DNA of 64,000 nucleotides from Betaproteobacteria bacterium HGW-Betaproteobacteria-7. Lineage in GTDB: Bacteria; Pseudomonadota; Gammaproteobacteria; Burkholderiales; Rhodocyclaceae. This document shows positions 58,409-64,000 of this stretch, in pieces. Numbering within the stretch: position 1 is the first letter of the stretch; each line of letters opens with the position of its first letter. The DNA lies in NCBI GenBank assembly GCA_002840765.1, contig PHCE01000002.1, positions 124,001 to 188,000 on the forward strand. Direction: 5' to 3'. Position numbers and translations under genes: made by a program. The notes under the pieces were generated by a model, which worked only from the letters and a program-made list of their open reading frames with translations, was not told the origin of the DNA and searched no databases.

Positions 58409-59955
58409 AATCGACCGCGCGCGACCCGGCCTTCCGTGGCCGCCTGAACGCGGCAATTATCGTGCTGCTCGTCCTCTGGCCCCTGCTCCAGACAGCTGAA
58501 GTCAAGCCCGGCGCGCTGTTCGATGCCGGCAATCTGACCGTCATCGGCAACTTCCTCGCCGCCTTCCTGCCGCCGGAGACTGGTTCGGAATTTCTCGGTT
58601 ATCTGGGCAAGGCGACGCTGGAAACGCTGGCCATCGCCACCGCCGGCCTGGCCCTGGCGTTTCTGCTGGCCGTGCCGATGGGCTACCTGGTAAGCGGCGC
58701 TGGCCGCGAGCACCCGACCCTCAACCCGCTGAGCCGCAGCCTGCTCACCATCCTGCGCGGCATTCCGGAACTGGTCTGGGCGCTGGTTCTCGTCCGCGTC
58801 TTCGGCCTCGGCCCGGCGGCCGGCGTGCTCGCCCTCGGCCTGACCTATGGCGGCATGCTGGCCAAGGTCTATGCGGAAATCCTCGAATCGGTCGATGCAA
58901 CACCGGCCCGGGCCCTGCGCCAGAACGGCGCCAGCCGGCCGCTGGCCATGCTTTACGGCCTGCTCCCCCAGGCCTCGAAGGAGCTCGCCTCCTACACCGT
59001 TTACCGCTGGGAATGCGCCATCCGCGCCTCGGTGGTGATGGGCTTCGTCGGGGCCGGCGGGCTCGGCCAATTGATGGATCAGGCGATGAAGATGCTGAAC
59101 GGCGGCGAAGCGGCGACCATCCTGTTCGTCTTCATGCTCCTCGTTTTTGCTGCCGATGGCTTTTCCGGCTGGCTGCGCCGCGCCCTCGACACGCCGCCGG
59201 CCCATCGCAGTTCGCCGTTCGGCTGGCGCAGCGGCGGCTTCATGCTGGCACTTCTGCTGTCCGTCAGCGCCAGCTTTCATATGCTCGACATCGGCTTCGG
59301 CGCCCTCTTTTCACTGGAGTCGGCGACATCCATCAGCCAGTTCGTCGCCAGTTTCTTCCCGCCCGACCTGTCAGCCGAGTGGTTGGCCAAGGTCGCCAAG
59401 GGCATCTGGGAAACGCTGGCCATTTCCATCGTCGGCACCCTGCTCGCCGCCGTGCTCGGGTTGCTACTCGCCCTGCCCAAGCCCCGGGCGCCGTTCACCC
59501 TGCTGCTCAACACGCTGCGCTCGGTGCCGGAACTGGTCTGGGCCACCATCACCGTCCTCGCCGTCGGCCTCGGCCCCTTTGCCGGCGTGCTGGCGCTGGC
59601 CCTGCACACCGCCGGCGTCCTCGGCCGCCTCTACGGCGAAGCCTTCGCCAACACACCGCCAACAGCGGCCCGGGCCCTCCGCCAGGCCGGCGCGCCGGCC
59701 GTGGTGGTCTTCCTCTACGGTACACTGCCCGGAGCCGCGCCCCAGCTGGTCGCCTACACGCTCTACCGCTGGGAGATGAACATCCGCATGGCGGCCATCC
59801 TTGGTTTTGTCGGTGCCGGCGGCCTCGGCCAGCACCTCTATTTCGAACTTTCACTATTCCATTACGCGCAGGCATCGACCGTCATCATCGCCATGCTTGC
59901 TCTGTCGATTGCCGTCGATCAGGTCAGCGCCGGGTTGCGACGATGGATGCAATAA
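58399..59955 (+). CDS. Tandem-fused PhnE-type ABC permease
   Basis: 518 residues, about twice the usual PhnE length. Two homologous halves (about 50-255 and 300-515) each end with the PhnE signature: [26 protein letters not shown] and [26 protein letters not shown]. Each half has an EAA loop ([30 protein letters not shown]). A single chain thus provides both permease subunits of the transporter. The two halves differ enough to be an old fusion. Confidence 0.9.
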   Translation: MLLKSTARDPAFRGRLNAAIIVLLVLWPLLQTAEVKPGALFDAGNLTVIGNFLAAFLPPETGSEFLGYLGKATLETLAIATAGLALAFLLAVPMGYLVSGAGREHPTLNPLSRSLLTILRGIPELVWALVLVRVFGLGPAAGVLALGLTYGGMLAKVYAEILESVDATPARALRQNGASRPLAMLYGLLPQASKELASYTVYRWECAIRASVVMGFVGAGGLGQLMDQAMKMLNGGEAATILFVFMLLVFAADGFSGWLRRALDTPPAHRSSPFGWRSGGFMLALLLSVSASFHMLDIGFGALFSLESATSISQFVASFFPPDLSAEWLAKVAKGIWETLAISIVGTLLAAVLGLLLALPKPRAPFTLLLNTLRSVPELVWATITVLAVGLGPFAGVLALALHTAGVLGRLYGEAFANTPPTAARALRQAGAPAVVVFLYGTLPGAAPQLVAYTLYRWEMNIRMAAILGFVGAGGLGQHLYFELSLFHYAQASTVIIAMLALSIAVDQVSAGLRRWMQ

Positions 59956-59969
59956 CCCGGAGAGGCTCC

Positions 59970-60323
59970 ATGCAGAACATCCTGATCATCATCCACGCCC
60001 CACCTTACGGCAGCGAGCGCTGCCTCTCGGCCCTGCGACTGGCGACGGCGCTGGCCGGCAGCGACCCGCAGCCGACCCTGAGCATCTTTCTGATGTCCGA
60101 CGCCACCGTGCTCGGCCTGCCGAACCAGGTCGACGGTGCCGGCAACGGCCTGCAGGGCATGGTCGAGGGACTCGTTGCCCAGGGCGTCGAGGTCCGCTCT
60201 TGCCGCACCTGCGCGCTGGCCCGCGGGCTGGCCGAGCTGCCGCAGATTCCCGGCGTCAGCATCGGCACGCTGGTCGAGCTGGCGCAGGCGACCCTGGCTG
60301 CCGACAAGGTCATCACCTTTTAG
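59970..60323 (+). CDS. DsrE-family protein
   Basis: 117 residues from MQNILIIIHAPPYGSERCLSALRLATAL; reading further upstream is permease in another frame. DsrE-like fold: FLMSDATVLGLPNQ and the single-cysteine region VRSCRTCALARGL, with two cysteines. DsrE/YchN-type proteins carry or sense reactive sulfur, and DsrE domains also occur in the selenium protein YedF. Fifteen bases after the permease, in the same operon. Confidence 0.87.
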   Translation: MQNILIIIHAPPYGSERCLSALRLATALAGSDPQPTLSIFLMSDATVLGLPNQVDGAGNGLQGMVEGLVAQGVEVRSCRTCALARGLAELPQIPGVSIGTLVELAQATLAADKVITF

Positions 60324-60328
60324 GGCAC

Positions 60329-60352
60329 GCGGCCTGCTTGGCCGCTTACCGT
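60329..60352 (+). terminator. Hairpin after the DsrE-like gene
   Basis: GCGGCC (60329-60334) pairs with GGCCGC (60340-60345) over a five-base loop, then TTACCGTTT. Short stem and an imperfect U-tract, but well placed at the end of the ABC operon. Confidence 0.45.
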
Positions 60353-60405
60353 TTCCCCATGCTGCGTCTGAAAATGGACATCACCAACCTGTGGAAAACC
60401 CTTAT

Positions 60406-60432
60406 TGCAGCGCACCATGGTGTGGCTAGAAT
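60406..60432 (+). promoter_or_regulatory. Candidate promoter for the 60-residue gene
   Basis: TTGCAG (60406-60411) and TAGAAT (60427-60432) with a short 15-base spacer, 40 bases upstream of the start codon. Confidence 0.4.
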
Positions 60433-60472
60433 TCGCGCGCAACATCCAAAAACACATAAAAGGTTAACAGCA

Positions 60473-60655
60473 ATGAACGTCAAAGTTCACTACCGCATCA
60501 CGCAGGATCGCGCCGGCCAGCCGCAGGACTTTGCCGGTGCTCGCCGCTTCACCACCAGCGAAGGCCAGGCTGTCGAAGACTTGGCGCGCAAGCAACTGGC
60601 GGCCGACTGGCAGATCCCGGCCAGCGCCGTCGAAATCTGCCGTATCGAACACTAA
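60473..60655 (+). CDS. 60-residue hypothetical protein
   Basis: MNVKVHYRITQDRAG begins a small soluble protein with a beta-strand start and a helix (EGQAVEDLARKQLAADW), ending with a conserved-looking CRIEH. An AAAGG ribosome site and a promoter lie upstream. I do not recognise the family. It converges on the small AOR-linked gene and overlaps it by four bases at the stop codons. Confidence 0.65.
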   Translation: MNVKVHYRITQDRAGQPQDFAGARRFTTSEGQAVEDLARKQLAADWQIPASAVEICRIEH

Positions 60656-60912
60656 CCGCCGCCACGCTGGGTCGCCCGGTCGACCCGCGCCAGTAATTGC
60701 TCAGCGGCAGCCGATGTTCCCGCCTGCACGCTGATGTCGACCTGTAGCCGCGCTAGTTGCAGGGCGCCGATCTGCCTTGCCGGCAAGCTCTGTAGCGCAA
60801 AATGCAGGCGGACATCATCGATGGCCAGCAGCAGTCCATTTCCCTCGTCGCCAACCGCCACGCCGAACGCTTGCACCAGCGCCCGGCGGAATTCCGCCGG
60901 CGTACTGCTCAT
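60652..60912 (-). CDS. Uncharacterised small protein of the AOR cluster
   Basis: 86 residues from MSSTPAEFRRALVQAFG. It has alternating hydrophobic strands (GNGLLLAIDDVRLHFALQSLPARQIGALQLARLQVDISVQ) and ends in an Arg/Gly tail. It is the last gene of AOR, FAD protein, MoaD-like, small protein. A comparable small gene closes the aor operons of Aromatoleum, as I recall, and it may be the same family; this needs alignment. No cofactor motif or cysteine is present. Confidence 0.65.
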   Translation of the reverse strand: MSSTPAEFRRALVQAFGVAVGDEGNGLLLAIDDVRLHFALQSLPARQIGALQLARLQVDISVQAGTSAAAEQLLARVDRATQRGGG

Positions 60913-60949
60913 CTCCCGCCGACGTTCACCGCTCCACGGGTAGGGCCGC

Positions 60950-61201
60950 TCAGCCACCGGCGATCGGCGGCCACACAGCGAGTACATCGCCCTCTTGCAA
61001 GGGCGTTGTCGGCCGCGCTTCCGGCGGGATGAAAACGCCGTTGACCAGTACCAGATGGGTCAGCTTCGCCGGCATGGCAAATTGCTGCAGGACCTCCTGT
61101 ACGCAGGCACCTTCCGCCGCCACCAATTCGACCCGGTTGTTCTTGCTGGCGGATGGCAGATAGTCACTCAGCGTCGCGTAGAGTTTGACGGTAACGCGCA
61201 T
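60950..61201 (-). CDS. MoaD/ThiS-like sulfur carrier of the AOR cluster
   Basis: 83 residues, beta-grasp fold starting MRVTVKLYATLSDYLP and ending WPPIAGG. The terminal Gly-Gly means it can be adenylylated and carry a thiocarboxylate for the dithiolene of molybdopterin. It is three bases after the FAD protein gene. A dedicated MoaD is typical of tungsten AOR operons. Confidence 0.9.
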   Translation of the reverse strand: MRVTVKLYATLSDYLPSASKNNRVELVAAEGACVQEVLQQFAMPAKLTHLVLVNGVFIPPEARPTTPLQEGDVLAVWPPIAGG

Positions 61202-61204
61202 GCG

Positions 61205-62452
61205 TCAGCTGTTCGGCCGCTGGCAGGCAATGTAGGCCTCGGCAAAGCGGGTTGGCGTCGCCAACAGCGTGGCTTTCCAGGCGCCGAGTTTCGTCTTGCC
61301 CTGGATCAGCCCGCGCAAGGCGCCGACATGTTCGGTCAAGCCGACCGCCGTCGCCCCGACCAGCACATCGCCGGAAAACTGCAGGCTGATGTAACGCCCC
61401 ATCACCTCGTCCGCCTGCTCGACACCGTCGCCACCGGCCACGCCCTGCCATTCGCCGAAGGAGGAGGAAATCATGCCCATGGAATCGAGCACGTTGATGG
61501 CCAGCACGCCCTTCATGCGCGCCGCCTGGCCGGCCATGTTGAGCGCCGCGACACGCGCCTGATCGGCGGCATTGGGCTGGATGGCGGCAACCAGATGGCG
61601 GCCGGTGAACAGGTCAGGCGCTTCGGCCACATCGCCAGCGGCGTAGACGCCGGGCACCGAGGTCTGCATGCAATCATCGACCAGCACGCCCTTGGCCACG
61701 TGGACGGCGGTGCCTTCGAGAAAGGCGACGTTCGGCGCGACACCGGCAGCGACGATGAGCAGGTCGCAATCGAGCCGGTCACCGGTGCTCAGAGTCACGC
61801 TCAGCGGGCAATCGGCGCCAGCCTCGATGCGATCGACACCGGCGCGGGTGACCACGCGAACACCCTGCTTCTCGACCCAGCGCTTGATCATGCCGCCGGC
61901 CTCCGGCGTCATCATGCGCGGCACCAGACGGTCGCCCATCTCGACGACGGTCAGCTGAACGCCCCGCTTGATCAGCGACTCCATGATGATGCAGCCGATG
62001 AAACCGGCCCCCAACTGCAGCACTCGCGCCCCGGGTTTGGCCAGGCGGGCGATGGCGCGGGCGTCGGCTAGCGTCCAGCAAGTCTGCACCTGATCCAGGT
62101 CGATGCCCGGAATCGGCGGCCGCACCGGGTGTGAACCCGTGGCAATCAGCAGCTTGTCATAGTCCTCGAAATGGCCGTCATCGAACAGCACGGTGCGCTT
62201 GTCGGCATTCAGCGCCACCGCCCGACCGCACTTCTGCCGAATGCGCAGGCTGGCGAAATGATCGGCCGATTTACGCAAGTAAGTGCCCGCTTCGTCGATA
62301 TCGCCTTCAAGCAGGTAGGGAATCGCCATGCGCGAATACGGCGGCTCGGGTTCGTTGCCGACGAGCAGAATGTCGTCGTTGGGCGCTGCCCGACGCAGGG
62401 TTTCGGCGGCGACAACGCCGGCCGGGCCGTTACCGAGAATGATGTGTTTCAT
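61205..62452 (-). CDS. NAD(P)/FAD-dependent oxidoreductase, AOR-associated electron-transfer subunit
   Basis: 415 residues. FAD motif ILGNGPAGVVAAE (5-17), second dinucleotide motif LQLGAGFIGCIIM, and GVYAAGDVAEA mark the pyridine-nucleotide disulfide oxidoreductase fold; no redox-active CxxxxC is seen. The closest families are the FAD subunits of AOR complexes and rubredoxin/nitrite reductase-type reductases. It probably passes electrons between AOR and NAD(P) or ferredoxin. The gene follows AOR after a hairpin terminator. Confidence 0.87.
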   Translation of the reverse strand: MKHIILGNGPAGVVAAETLRRAAPNDDILLVGNEPEPPYSRMAIPYLLEGDIDEAGTYLRKSADHFASLRIRQKCGRAVALNADKRTVLFDDGHFEDYDKLLIATGSHPVRPPIPGIDLDQVQTCWTLADARAIARLAKPGARVLQLGAGFIGCIIMESLIKRGVQLTVVEMGDRLVPRMMTPEAGGMIKRWVEKQGVRVVTRAGVDRIEAGADCPLSVTLSTGDRLDCDLLIVAAGVAPNVAFLEGTAVHVAKGVLVDDCMQTSVPGVYAAGDVAEAPDLFTGRHLVAAIQPNAADQARVAALNMAGQAARMKGVLAINVLDSMGMISSSFGEWQGVAGGDGVEQADEVMGRYISLQFSGDVLVGATAVGLTEHVGALRGLIQGKTKLGAWKATLLATPTRFAEAYIACQRPNS

Positions 62453-62471
62453 GATTTTCCGCTCCGACAGG

Positions 62472-62509
62472 GAAAGAAAAGCGGGGCGGCGACTGACGCG
62501 ACCCCGCTT
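62472..62509 (-). terminator. Hairpin terminator between AOR and its FAD-subunit gene
   Basis: AAGCGGGG (62479-62486) pairs with CCCCGCTT (62502-62509), and on the minus strand the stem is followed by TTTTCTTT. Its position between two genes of one operon suggests partial termination that lowers expression of the downstream genes relative to AOR. Confidence 0.7.
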
Positions 62510-62528
62510 CCGCTATTCGACCCAGGCC

Positions 62529-64000
62529 TTACAGGCCGAGACGTTCCAGCGTCGCCTTTTCCGGCACGCCCGCAGCATCCCAGCCGCGCACCTTGTAGTA
62601 CTCCGGCTTCATCTTGTCGATGCCATTGACCAGGCCCTTGGCCGGGCCGGTCTTCGCCGGTTCGGTCTTCAGGCGCGGCGGCAGGTCATCGTCCCGGGCG
62701 GTCATGCCGGCGGCCAGATTGTATTGCCGCTCCATGTTCCAGATGCGCTCGCCGACTTCATTGAGCTTGTCCATCGACCAGTCGCCTTCACAGGCGGCCT
62801 GCAGTTGCGGCTGCACATCGGCCAGCGTCCAGGCGAAGCTGGTGAATACGCAGATACCGGCCGAATCGAAGACACCGGTGGCATCCTGGAAGGCCTTGAC
62901 CAGTTCCGGCTTGCCATCGGTGGCCAGCGGATCGGTCTTGACCGGAATGCCGAGCACTTCCGAAGCCACGGTGTAACCACGCAAATGGCAAGCACCGCGA
63001 TTGGAGGTGGCGTAGGCCAGACCGATACCCTGGATGCCGCGCGAGTCATAGGCCGGGAATTCCTGGCTCTTGACGCTCATCGACAGCTCGGGCCGACCGT
63101 ACTTGGCACACATGCGGGCGCTGCCCTGACCCAGTTCCTTGCCGAAGCCTTCGCCGTGGGCGGTCATCTCGACCAGTTTGCACAGCGCTTCGGCCGACCC
63201 GAATTGAGCATCAAGACCGATCTGCTCCTTGGTCAGGATGCCCAGATCGTAGAGTTCCATGGCCGCGCCGACCGTCGCCCCGAAGGAGATCGGGTCCATG
63301 CCGTGCTCGTTGCACAGCAGGTTGGCATACTGAAGCGCTTCCAGATCCCCGACGCCGTTGGCCGCACCCAGCGCCCAGGCGGCTTCATATTCCAGGCCGC
63401 CGTTGGCACCCCAATATTTCGGGCTGTTCTTGACGCTGAAATGGGTCTCATCGATTTTCGAGATGCGGCCGCAGGCAATGGTGCAGCCGAAGCAGGCGGC
63501 ATTGGTTACCAGATGCGCCTTGCCGTCGGTCGGCCGCTTTTCGTGCATGGCCTCGGCGGAAATCTTGCCGGCCTCTTCGAATTGCACGTCACGGTGATTG
63601 CGCGTCGGCAGTGCCCCCATCTCGTTGATCACGTTCATCAGCACCTGCGTGCCGTACTTGGGCAGGCCCTGACCGGTCACCGCGTTGTCGGCGAGTACCT
63701 TCTTGGCCGCCGTGGTCGCTGCCATGAAGGCGGGGAAGTCCTTGATGCCGGAAACCCCCTGGGTGCCACGGATGGCGACAGCCTTCAGGTTCTTCGAGCC
63801 CATCACGGCGCCGACGCCGGAACGGCCGGCGGCGCGGTGCAGGTCATTGACGATGCAGGCAAAAAGAACGGCGTTTTCGCCGGCCGAACCAATCGACGAT
63901 ACGCGGATCAGCGGGTCCTGATGACTGGCCTTGATCGTTTCTTCGGTTTCCCAACAGGTCTTGCCCCACAGGTGACCGGCGTCGCGCAGTTCGGCCTGGT
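62529..64000 (-). CDS. Aldehyde:ferredoxin oxidoreductase, tungsten-type large subunit (5' end outside window)
   Basis: 490 codons from the right edge to the stop; roughly the first fifth of the protein is missing. AGRSGVGAVMGSKNLKAV is the classical AOR pterin-binding region. CFGCTIACGRIS supplies cluster cysteines, with a fourth in GICVFTSFAWT, and later HLRGYTVASEVLG. AOR oxidises aldehydes to acids using a tungsten bis-pterin and one [4Fe-4S] cluster, passing electrons to ferredoxin. Most AOR-family members use tungsten, which agrees with the tup genes nearby. The substrate cannot be told from this part. Confidence 0.94.
   Translation of the reverse strand, partial: QAELRDAGHLWGKTCWETEETIKASHQDPLIRVSSIGSAGENAVLFACIVNDLHRAAGRSGVGAVMGSKNLKAVAIRGTQGVSGIKDFPAFMAATTAAKKVLADNAVTGQGLPKYGTQVLMNVINEMGALPTRNHRDVQFEEAGKISAEAMHEKRPTDGKAHLVTNAACFGCTIACGRISKIDETHFSVKNSPKYWGANGGLEYEAAWALGAANGVGDLEALQYANLLCNEHGMDPISFGATVGAAMELYDLGILTKEQIGLDAQFGSAEALCKLVEMTAHGEGFGKELGQGSARMCAKYGRPELSMSVKSQEFPAYDSRGIQGIGLAYATSNRGACHLRGYTVASEVLGIPVKTDPLATDGKPELVKAFQDATGVFDSAGICVFTSFAWTLADVQPQLQAACEGDWSMDKLNEVGERIWNMERQYNLAAGMTARDDDLPPRLKTEPAKTGPAKGLVNGIDKMKPEYYKVRGWDAAGVPEKATLERLGL

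Overview
The window is GC-rich, densely coding chromosomal DNA of a betaproteobacterium, most likely a member of the Rhodocyclales related to Dechloromonas, Azonexus or Azoarcus. I infer this from periplasmic nitrate reductase genes, a tungsten aldehyde:ferredoxin oxidoreductase cluster, many signalling proteins, a PEP-CTERM protein and the typical order spoT-rpoZ-gmk-yicC. No species assignment is possible from sequence reading alone. I saw no rRNA or tRNA gene, insertion sequence, prophage or CRISPR array.

Layout. Positions 1-1.2 kb: 5' end of napA and complete napD, with an FNR/Dnr-type site upstream. 1.2-7.1 kb, minus strand: tatD, dadA, spoT, rpoZ, gmk, yicC. 7.2-11.6 kb, plus strand: a Ser/Thr kinase and PP2C phosphatase pair, rph, rdgB, hemW. 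11.7-16.6 kb: a PAS hybrid histidine kinase, then a LysR regulator divergent from an MFS transporter and a thioesterase. 16.6-27.6 kb, mostly minus: ychJ, rdgC, thiS-thiG-trmB, a plus-strand FapA-like gene, then SDR, dsbA, a SPOR protein, argS, a hypoxanthine-DNA glycosylase and a diguanylate cyclase. 27.8-39 kb, mostly plus: ubiB, a SWIM/SNF2 helicase, a DUF302 protein, two enzymes, a DEAD-box helicase, a hemerythrin hybrid kinase and small envelope proteins. 39-45 kb: housekeeping genes (yceH, exonuclease, esterase, def, dbpA, ygjP, arfB). 45-50.8 kb: an HDOD protein, a c-di-GMP-I riboswitch controlling a DUF1631 gene, a HAD phosphatase, a PEP-CTERM protein, a cysteine-less HMA protein and a PsiF-like protein. 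50.8-53.3 kb: an ABC-F ATPase, a candidate small RNA and an RNase H-like gene.

The region from 53.3 kb to the right edge is the most interesting. On the minus strand it has moeA and tungstate-type transporter genes tupB and tupC, and further right an aldehyde:ferredoxin oxidoreductase with its FAD subunit, a MoaD-like protein and a small unknown protein. Together they read as a tungsten uptake, cofactor insertion and enzyme module. Between the two halves sits a plus-strand operon for a PhnD-like binding protein, an ATPase, a double-length permease and a DsrE-like protein. That operon starts with a perfect TATAAT and a structured 100-nt leader that I cannot assign to a known RNA class.

The best candidates for new biology are that leader, the orphan sRNA-like transcript at 52.7 kb, and the c-di-GMP riboswitch whose downstream sequence can pair back onto the aptamer.
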